Source: CADEED01 sp035502995
GTDB taxonomy: Bacteria; Pseudomonadota; Gammaproteobacteria; Steroidobacterales; Steroidobacteraceae
Assembly: GCA_035502995.1 (NCBI GenBank)
Contig: DATJTW010000109.1
Span: 1-64,000, forward strand
Direction: 5' to 3'
DNA: 64,000 nt
Shown here piece by piece: positions 7,989 to 17,029 of the stretch. Numbering within the stretch: the stretch's first letter is position 1; each line of letters opens with the position of its first letter. The position numbers and the translations under genes were made by a program. Under the pieces are notes generated by a model that saw only the letters and a list, made by a program, of their open reading frames with translations, searched no databases and was not told the DNA's origin.

Positions 7989-10900
7989 TCAATCCTTTAG
8001 AGGGAATCCACCGCGCGGCGCAGCGTCGCCGGCAGCCGGCGCGCGATGCGGACACGTGCAGCGGACGATCACTCCGCCTTCCCTGTTGTTCGCGATGCTC
8101 ACGTCGCCGCCGAGCATCTGCGCGCGATAACGCATGAGCTTCAGGCCGAGGCCGTTGTTGCTCGCGTTTCGTTCATCGAAACCCCTACCATTGTCCTGCA
8201 CGCTGAGCGTGAGCGTGCCGTCCGCGGTGGCGAGATCGATCGCGACCTGCGTGACGCGTCCGTGGCGGATCGCGTTCGTGAACGCTTCCTGCGCTATTCG
8301 ATACAGATGAGTCGCCGCACCGTCGTCGAGCGTCAGCGGCTCCTTCAGCGACGTGTTGAAGTGCGCACGCACGCCATAGCGTTCCATGCCGCGCACTGCC
8401 ATCGATTGCAGGCCCGCGATGAGGCCGCCGCGGTCCGCGCCGACCGGCGCGAGGCCGCGTGCCATCGCGCGCGTGCTCTCGATGGCGCCGTTGACGAGGC
8501 TGATGATGTCCTCGACGTCGGCGCGCGCTGACGAATTCTCCTTCCTCAACTGCGCGACGACCGAACGCAGCATCAACGCAACACCCGTGAGGTCCTGGCC
8601 GAGCCCGTCATGGAGGTCGGAGCCGATGCGCAGCTGCTCGCGGCCGGCGATCTCGAGGATCTCGCGCTCGAGGCCGCGCCGCTCGGTGACGTCGGTGATG
8701 ACCGCGAGGCGATGGGTGGCGCCGTCGACGTGCGTGAGCGTGGCGACGCAGGCCGCATCGAACACGGTTCCATCGCGGCGGCGGCATTTGAATTCCACGG
8801 GCGTCGTGCCCGGCGGTTCTCCGGTCATCCCAGATAACTGTTGCGCGAGTCGATTCCGTCCCACCCCCGGCGGCGGCTGCGCGATCACGTCGTCGATCGA
8901 CGTCCCGATCGCGCTACCGGCCGTGAAGCCGAACATGCGCTCGAACGCCGGGTTCGCCATGCGGATCGTGTTGTCGATGTCGACGACGACCACGCCCTCG
9001 TGCAGCAGCTCGAACATGCGCGCCTGCGTCTCGCGCAGGTGCATCGCCGCGTGGCGATCCGTTATCTCGGTGATGTTGACGACGGCGCCGGTGATGCCGC
9101 CCGGCGAGCGCACGGCGCGGATGCGGGAATCGAAGTAGCGGCCGCCGTGGACCGGACCCGAGCTCGCGAGCTGCAGGTCGACCGGCTCGCCGGTGGTCAG
9201 CACCTGCTGGAGCGCGGCCAGGATGCTGGCGCGGTCCTCGTCGACGGCGATCTCGTCGAGGCGCTGGCCGATGATGCTCTCGCGCGAATGCGAGCGGATG
9301 CCGCGATTGATGAACTGCACGCGCCGCTCGGTGTCGACGAGGATCAGCCAGTCGCCGGTGCCGGCGGCCACCATCTGCAGCAATTCCTGCGACTCGCGCA
9401 GCGCCTCCTGGGAACGCGCCTGCTCGCTGATGTCGATCGCCACGCCGACGATGCGCAACAGCTTGCCGGCGGCGTCGCGCACGACGCAGGGCGAGTCGAG
9501 CAGCGTGACGTAGTGACCGTCCTTGTGGCGGATGCGGTACTGCAGGGCGCGCATCGCGTCGGCGTCGCGGTCGAACCACTGCCTGAGCACGGACTGGTCG
9601 TCGGGATGCACGAGCTTCGCCCAGTCGGAGGAACGCGGCAGCTCGGCGCTCGTATAGCCGATGACGCGATCCGCACCTTCGCCGGTCGAGGCCCCGGTCT
9701 CCGCGTCGATCTCGTAGATGACCGCGCGCAGCTCGCGCGACAGCGCGCGGAACCGCTGGTCGCTCGCGGACAGCGCCATCTCGCGCTGCTTGCGCGCGGT
9801 GATGTCGACCACCAGGCCGACGACGCGGCGCGTGGTGCCGTCGGGCGCGCGGTCCATGACGAACGCGCGGTCGAAAGCCCAGTGCCAGCTGCCGTCGGTG
9901 TGCCGGAAGCGATACTCGGTCTCGAGCACGTGCGCGGCCGGATCGACGCGGCGCAGGCGTTCGCGGAACACTTCCATCGCGCCGTCGGGATCGGTGCCGA
10001 GGATCTGCCGCCAGGTCTTGATGTTGGCGCGGCCGAACGCCGGGTCGACGCCGAACACGCGGTAGTAGCCGTCGGTGTGGTTCGTGAGGTTGTTGCCGAC
10101 GTCCCAGTCCCAGACGCCCGCGGTAGTTAGCTGCAGCGCCGCCTCGACGCGCTCGTTGCGCGCGTTGGCGCGGCGCTCCGCGACCTTCGTCTGGTCGAGG
10201 TCCATGCTGACGCCGAGCATGCGCACCGCCTTGCCCTGCGCATCGCGCTCGACGACGCGGCCGCGCTCGAACACCCAGCGCCAGTCGCCCTTGCGCGTCG
10301 CGATGCGGTACTCGGCGTCGTAGTAGTCGGCCTTGCCGGCGACGTGTTCGGTGTAGCGGCGCGAGGCCTCGTTCGCGTCGTCGGGATGCAGCTTGCGGTC
10401 CCAGCGGTCGGCGTGACGTTCGCCTTCACAGGGCTCGATGTCGTGGCGGTCGCACCAGTCGTTGAACCAGCGCGTCGTGCCGGTGATGAAATTCGTTTCC
10501 CACAGGCCGATGCCCGCGCCCCAGGCGGCGGTCTCGAGCATGGTCTCGCTCGAACGCAGGTGCGCCTCGGCGTGCTTGGCGGCGTCGATGTCGAGCGTCA
10601 CGCCGATGACCAGCACCGGCCGGCCCTGCAGGTCCCATTCGACCGCGCGGCCACGGTCCTGCATCCAGCGGTACTCGCCGCTCGCGGTCTGGAAACGGTA
10701 TTCGAATTCGACGGAATCGCGCTCGCCCTGCGCGTGTTCGCGCAACTGCGTATCGACGCGTTCGCGATCCTCGGAGTGCAGGTTGCTGAACCACGGGTTC
10801 GGCGTCGCGTCCCACTGCGCGCGCGAGTAGCCGGTCATCGCCAGCCACAGCGGGCTCGCGGTGCGCGCGTTGCTCGGCACGTGCCACTGCCAGAACGCCG

Positions 10901-11372
10901 CGCGCGCGCCCCACAGCGCCGTGGCCAGGCGCGATTCGCTGTCGCCGCGCGCCACCTCTTCCGTCTTGCGGCGATCGATGTCGAGCAGCAGTCCCGAGAT
11001 GCGGACAGCGGAACCGTCGCGGTCGCGTTGCACGACGCGGCCACGATGCAGGATCCACACCCAGCGGTGTCCCGCGGCCAGTAGCCGGTACTCGCATTCG
11101 AAGCGGTCGCCGCCGTGGTGGCAGGAATCCGTGGCGGCGTTGAACGCGCCGAGATCGTCGGGATGGATGCGGCGCTTCCAGTGCGCGACGCCGGTGCCGC
11201 GCGGCGCGACGTCGATGCCGAACGCGCGCGTCCAGGCCTCGTCGACGTCGAACTGGTCCTCGACGAGACGCCAGTCCCACACCGCCGCCTGCGCCAGCTC
11301 CAGCGCCGAGCGGAATTCGGCGGGCAGCGGCGCGTCAGCGGCGGCTTGTGCGGCGTCCGGACGGGCGTTCAT
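7989..11372 (-). CDS. Soluble multi-PAS sensor histidine kinase (HisKA_3 type)
   Basis: A 1,127-residue kinase with no membrane segment or signal peptide. I count seven PAS units in tandem (near 20, 155, 285, 415, 545, 675 and 800). The first four share the EYRxxxxxGxWRWVxxRGRVV form with a C-terminal PAC motif; the last two are plain PAS. The dimerisation domain has the phospho-acceptor in SDLHDGLGQDL (about H921), typical of NarX/DegS kinases that pair with LuxR-type regulators. The ATPase domain follows with DNGRGF and NNGLGLKLMRYR. ATG at 11372 is used; a TTG six bases earlier is possible. The signals sensed are unknown; the cytosolic layout suggests redox, gas or small molecules. Confidence 0.95.
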   Translation of the reverse strand: MNARPDAAQAAADAPLPAEFRSALELAQAAVWDWRLVEDQFDVDEAWTRAFGIDVAPRGTGVAHWKRRIHPDDLGAFNAATDSCHHGGDRFECEYRLLAAGHRWVWILHRGRVVQRDRDGSAVRISGLLLDIDRRKTEEVARGDSESRLATALWGARAAFWQWHVPSNARTASPLWLAMTGYSRAQWDATPNPWFSNLHSEDRERVDTQLREHAQGERDSVEFEYRFQTASGEYRWMQDRGRAVEWDLQGRPVLVIGVTLDIDAAKHAEAHLRSSETMLETAAWGAGIGLWETNFITGTTRWFNDWCDRHDIEPCEGERHADRWDRKLHPDDANEASRRYTEHVAGKADYYDAEYRIATRKGDWRWVFERGRVVERDAQGKAVRMLGVSMDLDQTKVAERRANARNERVEAALQLTTAGVWDWDVGNNLTNHTDGYYRVFGVDPAFGRANIKTWRQILGTDPDGAMEVFRERLRRVDPAAHVLETEYRFRHTDGSWHWAFDRAFVMDRAPDGTTRRVVGLVVDITARKQREMALSASDQRFRALSRELRAVIYEIDAETGASTGEGADRVIGYTSAELPRSSDWAKLVHPDDQSVLRQWFDRDADAMRALQYRIRHKDGHYVTLLDSPCVVRDAAGKLLRIVGVAIDISEQARSQEALRESQELLQMVAAGTGDWLILVDTERRVQFINRGIRSHSRESIIGQRLDEIAVDEDRASILAALQQVLTTGEPVDLQLASSGPVHGGRYFDSRIRAVRSPGGITGAVVNITEITDRHAAMHLRETQARMFELLHEGVVVVDIDNTIRMANPAFERMFGFTAGSAIGTSIDDVIAQPPPGVGRNRLAQQLSGMTGEPPGTTPVEFKCRRRDGTVFDAACVATLTHVDGATHRLAVITDVTERRGLEREILEIAGREQLRIGSDLHDGLGQDLTGVALMLRSVVAQLRKENSSARADVEDIISLVNGAIESTRAMARGLAPVGADRGGLIAGLQSMAVRGMERYGVRAHFNTSLKEPLTLDDGAATHLYRIAQEAFTNAIRHGRVTQVAIDLATADGTLTLSVQDNGRGFDERNASNNGLGLKLMRYRAQMLGGDVSIANNREGGVIVRCTCPHRAPAAGDAAPRGGFPLKD

Positions 11373-11605
11373 GACCAATTATTGTCATCTGCCGTTCACA
11401 CCTCTGCTTTGACACAGCTCCCTCTTTTGTCGACGCCGGGGCGATGAAAGCCCGAAAGCGCACGGATTTCCACGGCTGCCGGCGATGTCCGGCGGTTGCT
11501 CACAGGCATTCCAGTAAGGGACGTACGGCTACTGCGCCCTGAACGCCGTCAGTATTCTCTGACATAAGGCTTTGACAGAACTCTTCGAACTAACGGACTA
11601 GCGGG

Positions 11606-12424
11606 GTGGCGACAGTGGATGGAATCACGATCAGGAATCCTTTGGTCGCCGATTATTCCGAGTGGAAGGCCCGTGACTACTTCGACACCTACTACAGCGA
11701 AGTCGTCCTCCCCGACGAGCAGGCGGTTCTCGCCTACCAGATCGACGTCCTGAAGGCCGCGCGCGCGCGCTTCGGCCGCGGTCTCGAATACGGCTGCGGA
11801 CCGACCCTGCATCGCGCCATCGCCGCGGCGAAATACGCATTCCGCCTCGACATGGCCGACTGGCTCGCCGACAACCTCATGGAAGCGCGCGAATGGCTGA
11901 GCGCCGACGACAGCGCCCCCGAGTGGAAGCGCTTCACGAAGTACGTGCTGGCCTGCGAAGGCCATTCGCGGCCCAGCCTCGAGCGCGTGCTCCAGCGCGA
12001 GCGCCTGGCGCGCAAGGTAGTTAGAGGACTGTACGTCAGCGACGCGCGCCTGAGCCAGCCGCTCGGCCCGACGCGCACCGGCTTCTACGACCTGATCATC
12101 ACGGGCTTCTGCATCGACGCGATCTCGAGCGACCGCAGCGTCTGGAAGCGCTGCATGCGCAACGTCACGTCGATGCTGCAGCCGGCCGGCACGTTCATCA
12201 TCCACGCGCTGCACCGCTGCACCGCCTACAAGTGCGGCGACCGCATGTTCCCCGGCTCGAACCTCACGATCGACGACATGCGCACCGCCATGCTCGAGAA
12301 CGGCTTCGCGCCGTCGAGCATCGACGTGCAGGTCATCCCCTGCCCCGACAACTCGGTGTACGGCTACTCGGGCATCCTGACCGCGTCGGGCCGCAAGGCG
12401 CCGTCGCGCCGCCGCGCCAGCTAA
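11606..12424 (+). CDS. NNMT/PNMT/TEMT-family methyltransferase
   Basis: A 272-residue SAM-dependent methyltransferase. The N-terminal YFDTYYSEV, the nucleotide-binding LEYGCGPTLHRAI, and the later motif near LIITGFCIDAISSD with a TFIIHAL strand fit the family of nicotinamide and phenylethanolamine N-methyltransferases, which is better known from animals but has bacterial members in natural-product clusters. The substrate is likely a small amine, by inference only. GTG at 11606 is used; a second GTG at 11615 preceded by GGGG is possible. It stands alone between two minus-strand blocks. A run of rare codons (GTA GTT AGA GGA, 12017-12028) coincides with a GTAGTTAG word. Basic C-terminal tail (RKAPSRRRAS). 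Confidence 0.75.
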   Translation: MATVDGITIRNPLVADYSEWKARDYFDTYYSEVVLPDEQAVLAYQIDVLKAARARFGRGLEYGCGPTLHRAIAAAKYAFRLDMADWLADNLMEAREWLSADDSAPEWKRFTKYVLACEGHSRPSLERVLQRERLARKVVRGLYVSDARLSQPLGPTRTGFYDLIITGFCIDAISSDRSVWKRCMRNVTSMLQPAGTFIIHALHRCTAYKCGDRMFPGSNLTIDDMRTAMLENGFAPSSIDVQVIPCPDNSVYGYSGILTASGRKAPSRRRAS

Positions 12425-12452
12425 CTACCGGCGCGGACGGCGCCGCGGACGT

Positions 12453-13580
12453 TCAGGCGCCCTGCAGGCGCTGCACCAGCCACACCAGCCCCGCCGCGCC
12501 CAGCGCGCACGAGCCGAGCGGCATCAACCCGCCCGCGTACCAGCGCGTGGCGCGGGCCGAGTAGATCAGCGGCAGCACCACCGCCACGATCGACAGCTGC
12601 GCGATCTCGACACCGATGTTGAACCCCGCGAGCAGCGGCAGCAGCGTCGTGCCCGAGGCGTCGATCTCGGCCAGCGCATTGGCGAAACCGAAGCCGTGCA
12701 CGAACCCGAAACCGAACGCGAGCGCCAGCCGCCAGCCGGCCAGCCGCGGGAACAGGTTGATCGCCGCGGCGATGGCGATGGACGCGGCGATCGCGACCTC
12801 GATCGGCTTGCCCGGCAGCGTGACCGTGCCGGTGACCGCCAGCGCCAGCGTGATCGAGTGCGCGATGGTGAACGCCGTGACGATGGTCGCGATGTCGCGC
12901 GCAACCTGGGGCAACCGCGTCTGCCCCTGCCAGCGTCCATCCACCGGCCGCAGCACCGACGGCAACAGCAGCAACAACACGAACGCGATGTGGTCGTAGC
13001 CGATCAACACGTGCCAGACGCCTTCCCCGACGAAGCGCGTGAACGAGCGCCATGCCGACACCTCTTCCGGCTCGAGCCAGCCCGCCGAATCCGGCGTGAT
13101 CACGCCCTGGAACGACTGCGCGCCGCGCGTGGCATTGAGCAGCGCGCGCTGCGAGGCGTCGCCGCTCATGAAGAAGCCGCCGGCGACGCGCACCTGGCCC
13201 GGTTTCGGACACGACGCTTCCAGGGCGATCGACAGGAAGTTCTGCTCGAGCCGCTTCGTCAGCGCGTAATCGCGCACGCGGGTCGCGCAGGCGGCGCCGC
13301 CGCGTTCGACCGCGATCTGGCCGAGCACGGCGCTGGTGATCGCCGGCTTCGCGGCCTCGATCTCGCCCCAGGTGGCGACGCCATCGACGTTCGCATCGAT
13401 GAACACCTGCCACACGAGATCCTGCAGCGACAGGTCCCAGCGCAGGGACACCGGCGCGCCGACCGGCGCATCGCGCGCCGGCAGATCGACGGACACGAAG
13501 CTCGTGCTGACCGCGTGCGCGAACGCCGCCGGCGCGGCGACCAGGCCGGCCAGCAACGCGAGGACGACGAGACGCTTCAT
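12453..13580 (-). CDS. HupE/UreJ-family membrane protein with EF-hand-like N-terminal domain
   Basis: A 375-residue protein with a signal peptide (about 1-22), an exported N-terminal domain of about 175 residues, and six or so membrane helices from about 185. The membrane part has IGYDHIAFVLLLLLP and FGFGFVHGFGFANAL, characteristic of the HupE/UreJ_2 family, which is related to nickel/cobalt permeases. The exported domain contains DANVDGVATWGE, which fits a calcium-binding EF-hand loop. It is the last gene of the operon with the DUF4331, lipoprotein and TPR genes, 10 bp after the TPR gene. Metal transport is a family-level guess. Confidence 0.85.
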   Translation of the reverse strand: MKRLVVLALLAGLVAAPAAFAHAVSTSFVSVDLPARDAPVGAPVSLRWDLSLQDLVWQVFIDANVDGVATWGEIEAAKPAITSAVLGQIAVERGGAACATRVRDYALTKRLEQNFLSIALEASCPKPGQVRVAGGFFMSGDASQRALLNATRGAQSFQGVITPDSAGWLEPEEVSAWRSFTRFVGEGVWHVLIGYDHIAFVLLLLLPSVLRPVDGRWQGQTRLPQVARDIATIVTAFTIAHSITLALAVTGTVTLPGKPIEVAIAASIAIAAAINLFPRLAGWRLALAFGFGFVHGFGFANALAEIDASGTTLLPLLAGFNIGVEIAQLSIVAVVLPLIYSARATRWYAGGLMPLGSCALGAAGLVWLVQRLQGA

Positions 13581-13590
13581 CCGCGGCACT

Positions 13591-14745
13591 CTAACCGCGC
13601 TCCGCGGTCGCGAGAATCCCGGCGGTGACGACGTCGGCGAAGCGCGTCTCCGCCAGCCAGCGGCGCAACTCCGCCAGCGCCGCCGCATCGCGCGCCGCCA
13701 CTGCCGCACGCGCCAGCACGCGCACGTCGGGCAACTCGCGCTGGCGTTCGAAATTGACGCGCGCGGCGGTCAGTGCCGCGGCGGCATCGCCCGCGTCCAG
13801 CGCCAGCAGCGCCGCCTCGCGTTCGTGCGCGGCGTCGGCGCGGTCGCGCTCGAGCGCGAGCAGCTCCCGCGCGCGCTGGCGCAGCCGCGAGCGCGCCTCG
13901 CCCTCCGCGGCCAGCGCCTGGCGGGCCAGCAGCGCCAGGCTCGGCCGATCGATGTCGGCGACCGTGGCCGCGTCCGGCCGATCGCCGCGGGTGCGCAGCG
14001 CGTCGGCCAGCGCCGCGCGGATCGAATCCTCGTCCGGCGCCAGTGTCAGTGCCGTGGAATACCCGGCGATGGCGGCATCGGGACGGCCGGCGCGTTCGTC
14101 GAGCTCGGCGCGTACCGCCAGTAGATAGGCGCGCACGCGCGGCTCGGCCGAGGTCGGCGCCGCGAACGTCGCCAGCAGCGATCGGCCGCGTTCGAGATCA
14201 CCCTGTCCCGCCATCGCCTCCGCCAGGCACGGCAGGCCCACCAGCACCTCGCCGGCGGCGACCAGTTGCGCGCAGTCGGCGCGCGCGCCGGCGAACTCGC
14301 CGCGCACCAGGCGCACGGACGCGCGTTGCGCGCGCGCGGCGACATCGCGCGGCGCGGCGGCGAGCACCGCGTCGAGCAGCCGGGCCGCGCGGTCGAAGTC
14401 GTGCCGATACTGCAAGGTCCACGCATAGCGCCGGCGTTCCGCCGCGTCCGCGGTTCCGGCCGTCACCGGCGGCGCGAGCAGCGATTCCGCGCGGCCGACG
14501 AACATGGGCTCGCGCCGCGCGCGGGCCCGCTCGAGATAGGCGTCCGCCAGCGCGACGCGCGTGATCGCCGACGGCCGGTCGCGCGCGGCCAGCAGCAGCT
14601 CGCGCAGACCCGGGTCCGGCGCGGCGCGACTCACGTCGGCGACGACGTAGCCCGCCTCGGCCGGCACGAAGCGGACGGGCGCCGCCGCGGCGATCTGCGC
14701 CGCGGCGAGCCCGAGCAATGCCAGGCGGCACTGCCATGCTTTCAT
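13591..14745 (-). CDS. Exported TPR-like repeat protein
   Basis: A 384-residue, alanine- and arginine-rich protein with a signal peptide (about 1-21) and helical repeats resembling tetratricopeptides (for example YRHDFDRAARLLDAVLAAAP and YSTALTLAPDEDSIRAALA). Such repeats mediate protein contacts, so it may scaffold the other exported products of its operon. Its ATG overlaps the stop of the upstream lipoprotein gene as ATGA (14742-14745). No enzymatic motif is seen. Confidence 0.75.
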   Translation of the reverse strand: MKAWQCRLALLGLAAAQIAAAAPVRFVPAEAGYVVADVSRAAPDPGLRELLLAARDRPSAITRVALADAYLERARARREPMFVGRAESLLAPPVTAGTADAAERRRYAWTLQYRHDFDRAARLLDAVLAAAPRDVAARAQRASVRLVRGEFAGARADCAQLVAAGEVLVGLPCLAEAMAGQGDLERGRSLLATFAAPTSAEPRVRAYLLAVRAELDERAGRPDAAIAGYSTALTLAPDEDSIRAALADALRTRGDRPDAATVADIDRPSLALLARQALAAEGEARSRLRQRARELLALERDRADAAHEREAALLALDAGDAAAALTAARVNFERQRELPDVRVLARAAVAARDAAALAELRRWLAETRFADVVTAGILATAERG

Positions 14746-15311
14746 CGTCCGCCTCCGATCTTTTCAGCGGGGATCAGCGGCCCGAACACGGCCGCGTCGT
14801 CCGCGTCCTGCTCGTAGGTGAAGCCGTTGACCGCCGTCGCGTCGTCGGTTTCCGCCTTCGCGAAGGTGGACAGCGTCGCCTGCTTGATGGACGCCGAACG
14901 CGCCTTCACGTCGACGCGGAAACTCCGCGCCGTCGTGGCCCCTTGCGGATCGGTGACCATCAACGTGAACGTCGTCGTGCCGGTGGCGGACTCGAGCGGC
15001 GTCAACGTCAGCTTGCGTGTCGGGCCCGTACCGTCGATGACGATGCCGTCGGCTGCGAACACCGCGTTCGTGTCCGCGCTCACGGCCAGCGTCAGCGCGT
15101 TCACGTCGGATTCGGTGTCGGCGATTCCGAACGACACCGGGCCCACGACCGTATCCTGATCGGCGCTGAGGTCCGCGATCGCCGACACCGCCGGCGCCCT
15201 GTTCACCGGCGCCGTTGGCGGCACCGGGCCGTCCTTGCCGCCGCCGCACGCGGCGAGCAGCGCGAGCGCCGTCAGCGCGCCCAGGTTTCGGTAGTTGGTG
15301 AGGCGGCCCAT
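14742..15311 (-). CDS. Lipoprotein with cadherin-like repeat
   Basis: A 189-residue protein with a lipobox LLAAC, giving a lipidated cysteine near residue 22 followed by GGG. The mature part begins NRAPAVSAIADLSADQD and continues with TLAVSADTNAV and TTFTLMVTDPQG, a pattern of bacterial cadherin-like or Ig-like adhesion modules (NRAPxxxxIxDxxxxxD). It starts directly after the DUF4331 gene (1-bp gap) and overlaps the TPR gene. It probably anchors a partner to the outer membrane. Confidence 0.8.
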   Translation of the reverse strand: MGRLTNYRNLGALTALALLAACGGGKDGPVPPTAPVNRAPAVSAIADLSADQDTVVGPVSFGIADTESDVNALTLAVSADTNAVFAADGIVIDGTGPTRKLTLTPLESATGTTTFTLMVTDPQGATTARSFRVDVKARSASIKQATLSTFAKAETDDATAVNGFTYEQDADDAAVFGPLIPAEKIGGGR

Positions 15312-15312
15312 C

Positions 15313-16890
15313 TCAACCTCCCGCGCCGGGCAGCGGCGTCGTCAGGTAGGGGAACGTGGAGTCGAAGTCCGCCGCGGTGACCGGCGCGCCGTCGGTGAAC
15401 GGCACGTTGCCCACGGGCGCCTGCGACGGCGTGCACAAGCCGAGATCCACCGCGTTGCCGCCGATCGTCAGCGGGTAACACAGCCGGCCCATCACCACGC
15501 GCAGCGCGATGTCGACCGTGTCGTCGCCGGGACGACGGCCGTTCGGGAATCCCGCGAGATCGCCGCCGGCCACGCCGAACGTGCTCTGGCTCGCGGCCGC
15601 CACGGCCGGGATTCCCGTGTTCAACCGCGTCATCTCCGATGCGGTCACCGTCTTCAGCTGGTTCACGCCGGCGAAGCCGGTCAGGAACGCCGTCACGAGA
15701 TCCGTGCGCGGCAGGTTCCCGGGGGCGAGATTCGGGATATTGGTGCCCAACGTCTGGTTCACCGGCCCGCGGAACAACGCATCCAGCAGTGCCGGCAGCG
15801 TCGGGTTCGTCACGTAGGTCGCGAACTGCCCGTCGTTCCTCGGCTCGCTCGCGCTGAAGCGATCCTTGTCCGGCAAGCCGATCACCAGCTCGTTGACCAG
15901 CGGCATGCCGAGCCGCGACACCTGCACCCACGGCCCGCCGTCGACGTCGGGCCGCGCGAACGTCGGCTGCGGATTCAGCAGCCGCGCCTGGCGCAGCGAC
16001 GCGCTGGTCCAGCCGCCGATGACGCCGTTGCCGCTGCCGACCAGGCAGCTCTTGTGCAGCTCGAGCGCGATCGTCGTGACGTTGGCGTCGTCGACGATGT
16101 TGTTCGCGCGCGATTGCGTGATGCCGCCCGGAAAGCCGCCGCCGTCGCCGGCGCCCGGCGCGGAGTCGCCCTCGACCGGCACGAGGTTCACGAGGTCGAA
16201 CACGCGGCCGAGATTCACCGCGAAACCTTCCTTGCGCTGGCCGACGAACACCTTGCCCGGCATGTCGCAGCCCGGCACGTCGATGGTCTGGATGAACGAA
16301 CGCGCGTAGTCGCGATAGGCGTTGACGCTGCCGAACGTCTTCGTGCCGACGAAATCGTACGGCTTGCCGAACGTCGTGCCGCCCGAACCGTTCGTCACGA
16401 CCGACGCATTGCCGCGGCGGCGATCGCCGCGTACCAGCGTCACCGAATAGCTCTCGCGGAAGTTCAGCGCCGAGACATCGCCGGCGCTGACGCCGCCGAC
16501 GTTCTTCAGCGGCACCGCCACCTGCGAACCGCCGATGTTCAGCTTGATGCCGCGGTTGCTGTCGGCCAGCTTGTTGGTGAAGCGGAACTGGAACGTGAGG
16601 TTTTCCTTCGCGTCGCCGTCGTTGTCGACGTGGATCTCGTACAACGCGGACGGGTCCATGGCGAAATAGTTAGGACCGCCGTACGGGTTCTGCAACGGCA
16701 CGTAGTTGGCGAGCAGCGTGACGTAGCCGTCGCGACCGGCCTCGTAGCTGTTGAACATGTAGAAATCGGTCGAATCGACGGCCGGCATGCGCGTGATGGC
16801 CGGCGCCTCGCGATGGCTGGACGCCTGTCCGGCCAGCGGCAGCAACGCCGAGGCCGCTGCGGCCACGAGGCAGTGTTTCCTGATGAACAT
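15313..16890 (-). CDS. DUF4331 family exported protein
   Basis: A 525-residue protein with a signal peptide (cleavage near 23, GQA-SSHREAP). The opening SSHREAPAI...DSTDFYMFNSYE and the internal FVGQRKEGFAVNLG are hallmarks of DUF4331, whose function is not established. Two invariant-looking acidic/His patches (SHREAP, DSTDFY) could bind metal. ATG at 16890 is preceded by AGGGGA. It is the first of four closely packed genes (DUF4331, lipoprotein, TPR, HupE/UreJ) that all encode exported or membrane proteins, so they likely act together in the periplasm. Confidence 0.9.
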   Translation of the reverse strand: MFIRKHCLVAAAASALLPLAGQASSHREAPAITRMPAVDSTDFYMFNSYEAGRDGYVTLLANYVPLQNPYGGPNYFAMDPSALYEIHVDNDGDAKENLTFQFRFTNKLADSNRGIKLNIGGSQVAVPLKNVGGVSAGDVSALNFRESYSVTLVRGDRRRGNASVVTNGSGGTTFGKPYDFVGTKTFGSVNAYRDYARSFIQTIDVPGCDMPGKVFVGQRKEGFAVNLGRVFDLVNLVPVEGDSAPGAGDGGGFPGGITQSRANNIVDDANVTTIALELHKSCLVGSGNGVIGGWTSASLRQARLLNPQPTFARPDVDGGPWVQVSRLGMPLVNELVIGLPDKDRFSASEPRNDGQFATYVTNPTLPALLDALFRGPVNQTLGTNIPNLAPGNLPRTDLVTAFLTGFAGVNQLKTVTASEMTRLNTGIPAVAAASQSTFGVAGGDLAGFPNGRRPGDDTVDIALRVVMGRLCYPLTIGGNAVDLGLCTPSQAPVGNVPFTDGAPVTAADFDSTFPYLTTPLPGAGG

Positions 16891-17029
16891 GGGATTCCCC
16901 TGATGGATGGATGACGTCGGGGAATACGTCGCATCGCCGACCCGGATGCAGCGGATGCACGGTTTCGAAGTTTATTTCTCGCGGCTGCATCCGCGGTCGC
17001 GGCGGCGCCGTAGGGTAGTATCCCCTCGC

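Noticed and set aside
11571..11600. Promoter TTGACA before the NNMT-like gene
   Set aside because: A good -35 hexamer is present but no -10 at a proper distance stands out.
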